A DNA stretch of 64,000 bases from Azorinus chamasolen. Lineage: Eukaryota > Mollusca > Bivalvia > Cardiida > Solecurtidae. The position numbers and the translations under genes are program-made. The stretch covers positions 54,194,431-54,258,430 of the forward strand of contig OY755252.1 of the NCBI GenBank assembly GCA_963576725.1, read 5' to 3'. How positions within the stretch are numbered: the first letter of the stretch is position 1; the number at the start of each line of letters is the position of its first letter. Shown piece by piece: positions 11,380-21,521 of this stretch. The notes beneath the pieces were generated by a model that had not been told where the DNA came from, searched no databases, and saw only the letters and a list, made by a program, of their open reading frames with translations.

Positions 11380-12498
11380 AGAGATATATTATAGGTCGTT
11401 AGATATTGTTATCACAGTGATATACTATAGGTCGTTAGATCACGATATCACAGTAAGATATTACAGGTAGATATTTCAATATCACAGTGAGATATTCCGT
11501 TTAGTTAGATCTCGATATCACAGTGAGATATTACAGGTAATTAGATGTAGATATCACAGTGAGACATTACGCTTAGTTAGGTCTAGATATCCCAGTGATA
11601 TATTACGCTTAGTTAGAACTCGATATCACAGTGCGATATTCCAGGTAGTTAGATCTCGATATCACAGTGATATATTGCAGGTGGTTAGATCTGGATATTA
11701 CAGTGAGATATTACGCTTAGTTAGATCTCGATATCACAGTGAGATATTACGCTTGGTTAGATCTTGGTATCACAGTGAGATATTGCATGTAGTTAGATCT
11801 CGATATCACAGTGATATATTACAGGTAGTTAGATTTCGATATCACAGTGATATATTACATCTAGTTAGATCTTGAGATCACAGTGATGTATTATGCTTAG
11901 TTAGATGTCGATATCAGAGTGATATATTACAGGTAGTTAGATCTCGATATCACGGTGAGATATTACAGTTAATTAGATCTAGATATCACAGTGAGATATT
12001 ACGCTTAGTAAGATCTCGATATCACAGTGATATATTGCAGGTAGTTAGATCTTGATATCACAGTGATGTATTACGCTTAGTTAGATCTCGATATCACACT
12101 GTGATTTTACAGGTAGTTAGATCTCGATATCATAATGATATACGGTTTGTCGGTAGATGCCGATATCGCACAGTGACAGTTTAGGTCGTTAGATATCTAT
12201 TTCACAAAGATATATTATAAGTCGTTATATCGCCATATCACACAGTGACATACCATAGTTTGTTAGATATCTATATCACATGGATATATTTATAGGTCGT
12301 TAGATATCTAGATTACAAAGATATATTACATGTAGTCAGATATATTATAGGTCATTAGATCTCGATATCACACAGAGCTATGACATCTCGATGTCACACA
12401 GAGATATGACATCTCGATGTCACACAGAGATATGACATCTCGATGTCACACAGAGACATATTATAGTCGTTAGATCTCTATAACACACACAAATAGTA
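11380..12498. repeat. 36-bp satellite array in intron 1
   Basis: About 30 copies of a unit reading roughly GTAGTTAGATCTCGATATCA followed by CAGTGATATATTACAG. Copies vary, with local changes to CACACAGAGATATGACATCT near 12360-12460. The array is broken by the mariner insertion and resumes at 15533. It begins only about 50 bp after exon 1. A related array follows the second PAN exon at 38330-38690. Confidence 0.85.
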
Positions 12499-12688
12499 TA
12501 CAGGGTGTCCAAAAAGTAAGTTTACAGTTTCGTTCCCTTATAACTTTATCAAATATTGAACTATATTGATGAAAAATACATCATTTTAAAGCATACATGC
12601 TCAAGTTTTTATTAAGCATAATATTAACGCGCTAACATCTGTAACGTCGCGACGTTATGACGTCATTCAAAAACTTGTTATTTTCAAA

Positions 12689-12789
12689 ATGGTGCGTCTG
12701 ACGTCGGATCAGCGTATTTTTATCGTGAAAAGTTATTATGAAATTAAAAGTGTTACCGATGTGCAAAGGAAGTTTAAATATGCATATAA
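12689..12789 (+). pseudogene. Mariner-type transposase, 5' part (split by Merlin)
   Basis: An ATG at 12689 opens a frame of 33 codons plus two bases that looks like the start of the N-terminal helix-turn-helix DNA-binding region of a mariner transposase. It ends where the Merlin element inserted. The frame continues at 14370 if the Merlin element and one target duplication are disregarded: 101 plus 982 nt make 361 whole codons including the stop. The gene is therefore broken by insertion only. Confidence 0.75.
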
Positions 12790-14361
12790 GGGACTACTGC
12801 ACTTTACCGGTACGTAGAATATACCCGGATATTATGGTTTCTCCCGCGCATGCGCGGTAATTTTAATATATATATTAAAATCGCGAGCCCGAGCACTGAT
12901 CTCAGTAAAAAGGCAAAATAAATGAAAAATAACCTGTTTTTTGAGTTATTCGTGAAAAATTGGGTTAAAAACTTCGTTTTTCAAAACGAAGTTATTAATA
13001 CGAATTTAAAGAACAACGTAAACATCAATCAGGTTTTCATTTTATGAATGACATTCCAATTAGAGACGTTGCTGTCACGTGATTGACCGTTACTAACACG
13101 TGAAAATTTCCGGCGATTTGATTGGTTAAGGTAAGTCGATAAGCGTCTTCGTAGTAAATAAAGAACAGCTGATAGTAAAATGGGGTCATGTCTGGTTTAA
13201 TATATGACGATATACACGAATTGTCAAAGAGTAAAGATCAACTTATACAGTGGCTAAGAGAACAAGGTTTGCTGGGTGATTTCAGTGGTTTATGTAAATT
13301 TTGTGGCGAGGGGAGAGTTTTTTTAGTGTCAGACAAAAGTTATAGTAGTGATCAGTTAGTTTGGAGGTGTAGTAATCGTCACTGCAACAAAAAAACATCT
13401 ATAAGAGAAGGATCTTGGTTTTCTGGGACACATTTGTCACTACAGCAAGCAGTAAAACTGACATATTACTGGGTATATAATCTTCCAAACGATTACATAT
13501 TAAGAGAGTTGAGAATAGGAAGCGAACATACCATTGTTGATTGGAAGAATTTTGCTAGAGAGGTGTGCGTAGAAATTTTAACACAGGACAGTGAGCAAAT
13601 TGGTGGACCAGGAAAATTCGTAGAAATAGATGAAAGTAAGTTTGGTAAGAGAAAGTACCACAGAGGTAAAAGAGTAGACAGGGTGTGGGTTTTTGGGGGT
13701 ATAGAGCGTGAATCAAAAAGGTGTTTTTTCGAAATAGTTGATGACAGAAGTTCAGATACTCTAATCCCAATAATTAAGAAATATATAAAACCAGGATCAA
13801 CCATTCTTTCAGACTGTTGGAAGGCCTATTGCAGTTTAAAGTCAGAGGGATATCAACATTTAACAGTCAATCATTCTATAGAATTTAAAAACAAAGAAAC
13901 TGGTGCTTGTACAAATCAAATTGAATCTACATGGAATGCTGTTAAGAAATCTTTACCAAGAACAGGAACCCAAAAATCTCTCTACGACAGTTATTTAATA
14001 GAATATTGTATAAGAAAGAAATATTTAAAGGATGCAGAAGATAAATTTTTGACATTTTTGACCCTCATTAAAAGAATTTACAGCTGTAAAGGACGAGTAC
14101 CATTGCAGGAATTGAGATCAAATAAACCAGAGAAACCAGATCTAAATGGAAGCATGGATTTATTTGATTAGACAGGTAGGCATGTTTTTTTGGTTATTGT
14201 TTATTGTATATTATATCGGGGGCTGCCGCCCCCAAACCCCCGCATATAGTACCGTTTCGAGACAACTAAAATGGCGTCGATTTTAGTTGTCAAGACCGAC
14301 GCGCACCTGTCTTCGATCTCGCACATGCGCAGTACACGTACCGGTAAAGTGCATTCTACCC
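12790..14361 (+). mobile_element. Merlin (IS1016/IS1595-type) DNA transposon, 1572 bp
   Basis: Ends read GGGACTACTGCACTTTACCG and, inverted, GGGTAGAATGCACTTTACCG; similarity continues through GTACGT. GCATATAA is duplicated exactly on both sides (12782-12789, 14362-14369). An 8-bp duplication is typical of Merlin elements. It carries one intact transposase gene and sits inside a mariner transposase gene. Confidence 0.92.
13188..14171 (+). CDS. Merlin transposase, intact (327 aa)
   Basis: A single uninterrupted exon of 327 residues encoding a DDE transposase of the ISXO2/IS1595 type, which cuts and pastes the surrounding element in the nucleus. An N-terminal zinc ribbon has Cys36, Cys39, Cys61 and Cys66. 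The catalytic residues are read as Asp148 (VEIDESKFGK), Asp209 (ILSDCWKAY) and Glu246 (NQIESTWNAVK), with 36 residues between the last two. The GGIERESKRCFFEIVDDRS stretch between the first two is typical of the family. The start at 13188 precedes the conserved region; an ATG at 13180 is in another frame. The intact frame and clean target duplication suggest a fairly recent insertion. Confidence 0.92.
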   Translation: MSGLIYDDIHELSKSKDQLIQWLREQGLLGDFSGLCKFCGEGRVFLVSDKSYSSDQLVWRCSNRHCNKKTSIREGSWFSGTHLSLQQAVKLTYYWVYNLPNDYILRELRIGSEHTIVDWKNFAREVCVEILTQDSEQIGGPGKFVEIDESKFGKRKYHRGKRVDRVWVFGGIERESKRCFFEIVDDRSSDTLIPIIKKYIKPGSTILSDCWKAYCSLKSEGYQHLTVNHSIEFKNKETGACTNQIESTWNAVKKSLPRTGTQKSLYDSYLIEYCIRKKYLKDAEDKFLTFLTLIKRIYSCKGRVPLQELRSNKPEKPDLNGSMDLFD

Positions 14362-14369
14362 GCATATAA

Positions 14370-15351
14370 AGGCATGAGTGTGAGTAGAGTGAACATCTAC
14401 AAAATAGTAAGAAAATTTGAGGAACTTGGGACAATAAAAGATGCTCCAAAGTCGGGTCGGCCACAGACGAGTAGAAGTACCGAAAATGTTAGCACTCTCC
14501 AAGACATGCTGCAACAAAGTCCTGAAAAATCCATACGGCGCACATCATCAGAGACAGGTATTTCTAAATCGTCTGTGCATAATATAATGAGAAAGGATTT
14601 AGGACTGTTCCCATACAAAATACAAATTATGCAAAGTTTATCTATAACTGATCAGGTGGAAAGATTAACATTTTGTCGTTGGGCTTCTGACGTCGTGGAT
14701 AATTATGCTGACGCTTTCGAAGATGTTTGGTTTAGTGATGAGTCTCATTTTTTATTGTCTGGACATGTATGCAAGCAAAACATGAGATTTTGGGCAAGCG
14801 AACAGCCCCATTGCTTTGCTGAGAAGCCGTTACATAGTGAGAAGGTCACAGTATGGTGTGCTATGTCGTCACATGGGGTGATTGGTCCGTATGTGTTTAG
14901 CGATACGGTAAACTCGGAACGTTACTTGTCTCTGTTAAACAACAAGTTCATTCCTGAACTCCGCAGACGCTCTATTGATATTAATAATGTCTGGTTCATG
15001 CAAGATGGGGCAGCACCACACACTGCAAATAAGGTGTTAGATGCATTATATCAAAAGTTTGGTTATAAAGTAATTTCCAGGAGATACCCAGAGGTGAAGC
15101 ACTGTGGAGTGACATGGCCCGCCCACAGTCCAGATCTCAATCCTTGTGATTTTTTTCTGTGGGGCTATCTGAAATCATTAGTGTACAACCCAAAGCCAAT
15201 GGACACATCTATGCTTCTGCAAAACATCAGGAGAGAAGTGAGGAAGATTAGTATAGACACATGTGCTAACGTAATCAAATGTTTCAAAGAGAGAGTGCGA
15301 GAAGGGAAACTGCAAAAGGGCAGACATCTTGAAAACGTCATAAATTACTGA
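14370..15351 (+). pseudogene. Mariner-type transposase, 3' part with catalytic domain
   Basis: The remaining 327 codons of the interrupted transposase, open to the stop at 15349. The three acidic catalytic positions are the Asp codons at 14737 (FSDESHF), 15004 (QDGAAPH) and 15133 (HSPDLNPCDFFLWG). The last two are separated by 42 residues, more than the 34 of classical mariners. The open frame extends upstream to 14287 only by reading through the Merlin end; those first residues are not native. As it stands the gene cannot make a full transposase, because its DNA-binding start lies on the other side of Merlin. Confidence 0.85.
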
Positions 15352-15534
15352 ATTAGGTAATTTTTAGTAAATTGTCAATTTTCTGAAAAAAAATATGAGT
15401 GTTTATTTTAAAACCGGTACTGGATAAAACATATCTATTGTCTATATATGTTCAAGTTTTCATTGTTATAGCAGAGCGTTAAGATGTTACAAATAGACAT
15501 TGAAACTGTAAACTTTCTTTTTGGACACCCTGTA

Positions 15535-15745
15535 TGTAGTAAGATTTCTTTCGATATCACACAGTGACATGTTACATTTTGTTAGATATCTATATCTATC
15601 AGATTTGTTATAGGTCGTTAAATCTCTACATTACAGAGAGATAGTATAGGTAGTTAGATCTCGATATCACACAGTGACATGTTATCAATCGTTAAATCTC
15701 TATATCACTAAGAGATATTATAGGTCGTTAAATCTCGATGCACTT
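15535..15745. repeat. 36-bp satellite, continuation after mariner
   Basis: Same GTTAGAT..CGATATCACACAGTGACAT units as 11380-12498, resuming directly after the TA that follows the mariner right end. Confidence 0.8.
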
Positions 15746-15939
15746 CATCGTTAAGGCAGACATGAATTTCCTTTTGGCAGTAAAAGGTTATCCACAAGGT
15801 CAGATATATATTGTATGCTGCATGCTCTCGCAAACACAATTTGTTCATATAATGGTGGGTATAAGTACATGAAGATTTTGAACTGTTTATAGATTAAGTA
15901 TACGATATATCGGTTGTAGTATTGCGTTCTAAGACGACA

Positions 15940-16160
15940 TAATTATGAACAAAGAGGTAGTAGACCGTGATACTCGCTTTCACAATTTAGTTTGTTCAAC
16001 AAAGGGACTGTACGCAGAAAGATCTCGTCATCAAGATTCAGTTTGTTCAACAAAAGGATAGAAGACCGTACAATCTCTTCAGACTGTAATATCTCGAAAT
16101 TACAATTCAGTTTGTTCGGGGCGGTTGTTAGCAAAATCAACTTGTTCAACTAAATTATAT
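15940..16160. repeat. Diverged repeat units (TTTGTTCAACAAAGG type)
   Basis: The words AGACCGT(G/A)..(A/C)TCTC and CAGTTTGTTCAACAAA(G/A)GGA alternate three times at spacings of about 55 bp. The same unit is clearer at 16840-17010 and is partly present at 38700-38790. Confidence 0.55.
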
Positions 16161-16162
16161 TT

Positions 16163-16585
16163 CGCAATCACGATTACACTACCGAGTCTGCAATCCTGGT
16201 TACACTACCGAGTCTGCAATCATGATTACACTACCGAGTCTGCAATCCTGGTTACACTACCGAGTCTGCAATCATGATTACACTACCGAGTCTGCAATCA
16301 TGATTACACTACCGAGTCTGCAATCACGATTACACTACCGAGTCTGCAATCACGATTACACTACCGAGTCTGCAATCCTGGTTACACTACCGAGTCTGCA
16401 ATCCTGATTACACTACCGAGTCTGCAATCATGATTACACTACCGAGTCTGCAATCACGATTACACTACCGAGTCTGCAATCCTGGTTACACTACCGAGTC
16501 TGCAATCCTGATTACACTACCGAGTCTGCAATCATGATTACACTACCGAGTCTGCAATCATGATTACACTACCGAGTCTGCAATT
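16163..16585. repeat. 26-bp minisatellite, 16 copies
   Basis: The unit is ATTACACTACCGAGTCTGCA plus ATCATG, with ATCACG and ATCCTG variants. The word ACCGAGTCTG occurs 16 times at an exact 26-bp spacing from 16181 to 16571. The last copy runs directly into a family C MITE sequence (CGAGTCTGCAATTTTCGTTT), so the unit probably grew out of that element. Confidence 0.9.
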
Positions 16586-16845
16586 TTCGTTTTCCGCATT
16601 GCTGCATTTGCTTTTGAAAATTCACATTATTTCAGAATTTATGTACTTCACAACAGCAGGTATGGCGGTCGTAAAATTTCGCCCCGTACTTCATTCTCGG
16701 TGTTGCTATATTTTCTGGTCCGTGTGGATTATCAGTTTCAGTATACATTTTTCTCTTTTTGCATTGCTGCTTTTGCTTTCAAATGATCCCTTACTTTTAG
16801 AAATTGTGTTCAAGAAAGGGCGACAAACAGTTTGTCCAACGAAGG
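16585..16845. mobile_element. Family C MITE, inverse orientation, rearranged
   Basis: The words TTTTCTTTTTGCATTGCT-like, ATTTCAGAATTTATG, CTTCACAACAGCAGGT and CGTACTTCATTCTCGGTGTTG match 36480-36845. Part of the element is duplicated or rearranged at 16735-16810. Confidence 0.5.
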
Positions 16846-17010
16846 GGCGGTAGTAGACCGTAAGATCTTGCTAGTGTTTCTAGGCTGGTTTAATAGCGAT
16901 GTGTTAGACCGTAAGATCTGGCTAATATTTCTAGGCTTGCTCAATAACGCTGTGGTAGACCGTAAGATCTCGCTGATATTTCTAGGCTTGCTCAACAACG
17001 CTGTGTTAGT
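16846..17010. repeat. About 51-bp tandem repeat, 3 copies
   Basis: TAGACCGTAAGATCT starts at about 16853, 16905 and 16956. Each is followed by a TTTCTAGGCTTGCTCAATAACG-like segment. Open frames on both strands follow the repeat and are not taken as genes. Confidence 0.7.
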
Positions 17011-17152
17011 TTCTCTGTATCCCCCTCTCTGGGCGTCCAATAAGTCCATGGTGAGCAGAAACGGACGTTAATCAACACAAACGAATCAGTACGGTATTGA
17101 TCAAAAGTATGAATTATCCATGATTTGAAATACATTTGTATTATGTTTTCAG

Positions 17153-17228
17153 ACGAGCATTGAGTGTGGAAAAAGAAAATGCACAAGAAAAGAAACATGC
17201 ACAGACACAAATACGTGTGAAGTGACCG
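17153..17228 (+). CDS. Exon 2 of PAN-CCP-CTLD gene: Cys-rich linker
   Basis: A 76-nt exon between a TTTTCAG acceptor and a G|GTATGA donor (phase 0 in, phase 1 out). It encodes 25 residues with four Cys in C-x4-C-x5-C-x5-C spacing. The matching exon of the third gene (60743-60818) has the same length, phases and Cys spacing but a different sequence between the cysteines. That conservation is the evidence that this small exon is real. It probably forms a disulphide-linked hinge, perhaps together with the first Cys of the following CCP-like exon. No named domain is assigned. Confidence 0.7.
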
Positions 17229-17329
17229 GTATGAATTTTTATATATGACACATTTATACAATTCAATGATCCAGATAAGATGTGCAAATTAAAACATTTT
17301 CAAGAATAACTCCAATCTTTATTTCTCTC

Positions 17330-17845
17330 CCAAACTCTTTAGAATCGTCTCGAAGAGTGGTCACAACACAGGATTTGGTGGAGAAGTGACGATTTTAGTA
17401 TCTGGATACGCATGCACTTTTATCTGCTGCTCTTTACATGTACAATTGATCTTAAAGGGATCATAAAAAGTACTTCGAGATAACAGAAGTTCGAGTCATC
17501 CGATTTCTAATCTGGGCAATTTCTCAAGTTCACAGCTTCATTCCGGTCTAAAGTCGGAGATTTCAGCATTACTTTCGACATGCATTAAGGTATCAAATGT
17601 GTTTCTAGGTATACGTAGTAATACACTTTTTCTGCATTGTGAACTTTTAGAAGGACCGAACTTTTACGGCGAAGTTCGAGGTTTCACTGTAGGTTATATA
17701 CTACAGGTTACACGCACGTCTATAACTATCAAACAGAGCCACCCAGGTGGTTGCTCGAATGCTAAAATCGACATCCCTCTACCAAAACCCTATGTTTGGT
17801 CTCAACATATGGGTTAGTGGAGAAATAAAGGATTGATTCTTGAAA
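17330..17845. repeat. Dispersed repeat with TTGTGACCACTC-type words
   Basis: CTCTTTAGAATCGTCTCGAA, GAGTGGTCACAACA and GATTTGGTGGAGAA match 22140-22290 and the centre of the 362-bp MITEs at 32777 and 47251. The right part (17735-17825) contains AAACCCTATG...CATATGGGTTAGTGGAGAAAT. Termini are not defined. Confidence 0.45.
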
Positions 17846-18029
17846 ATATTTAAAAGTACGCTTTTTATCTGGACCTCAAATTAAACATTTTTATGTGTGG
17901 TTAATTTCAGTATTTACTCCATATACATGTAAATTCATAGCAGACTCCACACATCATGAGCATTAATTAACTAAGTATTTTATATTAAAAAAACATATAT
18001 CTATGCTAACTAGTATAGATTCAGATCTA

Positions 18030-18425
18030 AGATAATATTCTATTGAAATGAATAGAATATACCTTGATCAGACAGCTCCTACATACATGTAAACCGTCTG
18101 ATCTGGGTATACATTGTTGGCTACACGATTAGCATTCACTCCAGTTTAACCTGTCTTAAGCGACCATCAAAAAAGGGTTTAATTATGAATCTGTTAGCCA
18201 TGTGGTAGCTTAATGCAGGTCAAAAGTAATGCAGAAAGCTTTCTGTATTACTTTTGCCCGGTATTAATCAACCACCTGCTATTTAATATTCCAGTGTCTA
18301 ATTAAAATAAGGTCGTCGTCTAATAAAGGTTTTACTGTACCCATTTCAATACCTTTGCAAACAGAGAAGATCCAGATTAAACCACACCTGGGTAGCCGTC
18401 TGATCTGTTCTGGTTTCTTATGTTA
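18030..18425. mobile_element. Repeat fragments and CAGTAGAACC-type MITE (18142-18337)
   Basis: At 18142 CAGTTTAACCTGTCTTAAGC opens an element whose other end, inverted, is CAGTAAAACCTTTATTAGAC followed by GACGACC. The core holds GTGGTAGCTTAATGCAGGTC and CGGTATTAATCAACCACCTGC. Before and after it lie AGACAGCTCC...CCGTCTGATCTGGG palindromic fragments at 18070-18110 and 18360-18415. Confidence 0.55.
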
Positions 18426-18553
18426 TTTTAAACACAGGTATACACAGGTGCAGATAAGGTGCATAAATCAAAACACGGGGTCAATAGCTTTCATTACTAG
18501 TATATGTCATGTCATGAAACTATTGTATACACACATATGTTGTAATGAGGTAC

Positions 18554-18803
18554 TTAACCCTTCGCTTGCTATTTACGTCAATATACGTACCTGTAAATAG
18601 TGAAGACCAAGATGAGACAGCTCCTGCAGGAGCTGTCTCATCAGGGTCTGCACTATTTACAAATTGATTGTGCAACCAGTGCACTCCACAGCAGTGATTG
18701 CACAGCGAAATACTTGTACACAGTGAATATATATGTAAATGTACAACAGGGCATGGGTAAAGAAGGAGAAATGTATTTTAAAATTCAGCAAGAGAAGGGT
18801 TAA
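18554..18803. mobile_element. TTAA-flanked MITE with GAGACAGCTCC palindrome, 250 bp
   Basis: TTAA at 18554-18557 and 18800-18803. Ends read TTAACCCTTCGCTTGCT and, inverted, TTAACCCTTCTCTTGCTGAA. A central palindrome (GATGAGACAGCTCCTGCAGG and inverse) spans about 18611-18646. Copies of the family lie at 33637-33835 (right end lost) and 47828-48057 (opposite orientation). The best preserved piggyBac-like MITE in the window. Confidence 0.8.
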
Positions 18804-19489
18804 TGTACAAATTGCTAATACAGATTCTGGTCTGTTCTGTTTTCTATGATATAAATATGGTTGTTCAGTCTCTGCCATGGTCATTTATCCTGTCACGTGC
18901 CTATTTTCCTGACGGATAACAAGGTGACTGATAAACTTTTTGTTATTATGTCAGTTGGTCACATGACCTGTAGCCGAAACTACTTTTTTACCGAGACGCT
19001 TATTTCGTCAATACACAAATTTACGTCTACCGAGTACTGAATAAAAAGTTTAACAAAGCGAATTTGTTGATTTCAATCGATACACATTAAACTAAATAGA
19101 TCTATATCTAATTCTTTCACTTCATTCTCCCAAACTTATATTCTTAGGCCTAGACTAGATCTAGTAGTAGATCTAGATCTAGACTAGATCATGTTGTTTG
19201 TCGCGAAATTACCGTGTTTAGATAAATCCACATCAAGAATCATACATCGTCTAGATATCGTCAAGTGACAGGTTCTTTTTCTCACATAACCAACCGGGCC
19301 AACGGTTTTGTTTTGAGCATTTTTAAAGCAATGTGACTTTTTGGAATTCCAGTGACGTACATAATAACGCCTTTATAGTGACGTCATCAACAGTCTAGAG
19401 CCAGTAGAGTCGGGTATACGCTGCGGTGCATTTTGTGGTACATTCGGTACAAAATAATAATGATTATATTTTGCTGTCGTGACAAGGAT

Positions 19490-19640
19490 AAATAGAATAT
19501 TTGGCTCCTAGCTTTGAATGAGAAATATTATCTGGCTCGGCTTCTGAATATATCAGGTTCGCCTTCGGCTCACCTGATATATTCATCCGCCTTGCCAGAT
19601 AACATTTCTCATTCAAAGCTAGGAACCAAATATTCTCTAT
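19490..19640. repeat. Near-perfect hairpin, about 70-bp arms
   Basis: AATATTTGGCTCCTAGCTTT... is repeated inverted at the other side (...AAAGCTAGGAACCAAATATT). The arms meet at a short GGTTCGCCTTCGGCTC loop. A hairpin of similar style is at 31200-31330. Possibly a foldback MITE. Confidence 0.7.
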
Positions 19641-19965
19641 ATATTCCCGTGCCCATGTGCTATTGCAGCAATTAATCTGATTGCTATTCATGATGTCATT
19701 ATTTCTTATATGAATATTCATGGAGTAAAGGATAAAGCAAATCTGTGATTACATTGACAAGCAAATTGGATATAGAAGAAATGTCGAGTAACTCGGCGCC
19801 TGGTCACTACCAGACGGTTTGACAAACAACTTACGTTTTAGAGAAGGAATTAAAGGAGAAAGTCCACTTTTAAACTTAAAGCAGACGGCATTGTTTGAAG
19901 ACAAAAATTGTTTGGCACCAAGAGAGCTAAATATGAATTTTTGCCTTTCGTTTGTTTATTTATAG

Positions 19966-20097
19966 AATGCGGACGACCCCCAAATTCAACAATCAAAGGT
20001 AACATGTACGCAATAAATAATATTGTAGAAGTCAATGGTGATGCCAGAGTCAAGCTCAAGTGTGACGAAAATGGAACATGGGTAACTGAGCATGTGT
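19966..20097 (+). CDS. Exon 3 of PAN-CCP-CTLD gene: short sushi/CCP-like module
   Basis: A 132-nt exon, phase 1 at both ends, between a TTATAG acceptor and a T|GTAAGT donor. It encodes about 44 residues. The ECGRPPNSTIKG start, a Cys near the end (KLKCDENGTW) and the GTW motif are typical of the first and last parts of sushi/CCP domains, which mediate protein binding in complement and adhesion proteins. The usual domain is about 60 residues with four Cys; here the second is absent and the last is uncertain because of the splice. The third gene has the same form at 62537-62671. Confidence 0.7.
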
Positions 20098-20348
20098 GTA
20101 AGTTTGCCAAAATCTTCATATGTGTGGTTCATTATATCAACAGCTGTAACTGGCCTTCCGTATTACTAACACTTTTTATAATAATTTCAGGCGTGCATTA
20201 AAACTCCAACAATATTACAGAAACATTTGCAGATTGGTAAATGGGTCTTGGTTTTCTGAATCTGGGCACATTGTCTATTCTCATAACAATAGTTTCTGCA
20301 AATGCAGGTTTGTCGCAAAATTGACACGGTTGATAAAAGCATGACCAT

Positions 20349-20600
20349 ATGGCATACCGTAGGCCTACTGACGCCATGGCTGACCAGGTACTGAATATAC
20401 CTGTAAGAAGTGATGACATACCGTAGGCCTACTGACGCCATGACTGACCAGGTTTTGACATACCGTAGGCCTACTGACGACATGACTGACCAGGTTCTGA
20501 CATACCGTAGGCCTACTGACGCCATTACTGACCAGGTTCTAACATGCCGTAGGCCTACTGACACCATGACTGACCATGTTCTGAATATGCCTGTAAGAAG
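20349..20600. repeat. 42-bp minisatellite in intron 3
   Basis: Five copies of GGCATACCGTAGGCCTACTG followed by ACGCCATGACTGACCAGGTT. The CTGAATATACCTGTAAGAAG word sits at the edge of the first copy and recurs after the last. Confidence 0.8.
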
Positions 20601-20697
20601 TGATGACATGGATATCAGTTATACTACTATGCTTTACACTCACTCAATTCACTTTTCTTATTGAGAACACATTTAAAAGTGGAAAAACAGTCCTATA

Positions 20698-20960
20698 TAG
20701 AGAGGGGGAGAAAGACAAAGAGAGACAGAGATAGAGAGATAGACGCAGAGAGAGACAGAAAGACGCACACGCACGCACGCACGCACGCACATACAAAGGA
20801 CACGGCACTAAATGCACCATCACACATTAAGCAGTAGCAGCATAACTACCAAACAAAACGCAACGAAACGCACACAAAGACACAAAACATTTACCATATA
20901 AAAACAAAATAGACAATAGGGTGAAAGCAGGAGTACTACCTTGGAACGGACAAGACATCA
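20698..20960 (-). repeat. Purine and CACG microsatellites, then retroelement 3' fragment
   Basis: (GA)n-rich sequence at 20700-20762, then (CACG)n at 20764-20790. From about 20815 the sequence matches the retroelement 3' region of 23300-23440 (AACAAAACGC...CAATAGGGTGAAAGCAGGAG...TTGGAACGG) and stops there. Confidence 0.6.
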
Positions 20961-21438
20961 CTTGTATCATCGTTTTGTTTTGGAGAAAGTTGTGCCAAAA
21001 TATCCCTGGAATCCATCCTTACATAACGAACCTATACCTAAACCCATTTTACCCATTGTAAACGCCTTGATTACGTCATGCGACAGCCATTTACAAAGAC
21101 AAATCTGGTCGAATTAGCATGTAGAAACTGTATTATCGGTGTTTTCTTCATTTTTACAGGAATATTCTAGGAGTAGATACTATAATCTACTCTAATATAA
21201 TAAGACTCATACGTCATATGGCACAGAATGAAATTGAATACAAACACTTACATTTTGGCTCAGGCAGAATCTTAGAATCAGATCTATATTATAACTTAAG
21301 CAAACGGAACAGGCCTTGATCAGTCTCCTATAGAACCCGTCTGATCTGGATCCAACCTGTTTGCGAAGGCGTGAAAGGGTGTTTATATGTAGGAAAGGGA
21401 TAAACGCTTGTATTTTATATTTGACTTCCTTATTGCAG

Positions 21439-21521
21439 ATCATTGTCCCTTTGGATGGCTACCGGTCTATACATCGTGCTACAGGGTAACGGATGATGCA
21501 CTATCATGGCACAACGCCAAG
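21439..21521 (+). CDS. Exon 4 of PAN-CCP-CTLD gene: CTLD first third
   Basis: An 83-nt exon after a TATTGCAG acceptor, phase 1 in and phase 0 out (AAG|GTCAGC). It encodes the classical start of a C-type lectin-like domain: CPFGWLPVYTSCY followed by a SWHNAK segment, where the Trp and Ala are structural positions of the first helix. Joined to exon 3, the split codon becomes Tyr, so the last CCP cysteine is not restored. Confidence 0.8.

Larger units (their letters stand above)
12501..15532 (+). mobile_element. Mariner-type transposon inserted in satellite
   Basis: Inverted ends start CAGGGTGTCCAAAAAGTAAG on the left and, inverted, CAGGGTGTCCAAAAAGAAAG on the right, each running into AGTTTACAGTTTC or a close variant. 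A TA dinucleotide flanks both sides (12499-12500, 15533-15534), the usual mariner/Tc1 target duplication. Without the nested Merlin element and one copy of its target duplication, the transposon would be about 1.45 kb. Confidence 0.9.

Noticed and set aside
13493..13804. Minus-strand frames opposite the Merlin transposase
   Set aside because: Shadow frames of a clearly coding plus-strand gene.
20191..20236. Extra exon after the CCP-like exon (acceptor TTTCAG at 20185-20190)
   Set aside because: Joined in phase to exon 3 it gives a stop after three codons, whereas exon 4 at 21439 keeps the frame open through the whole lectin domain.
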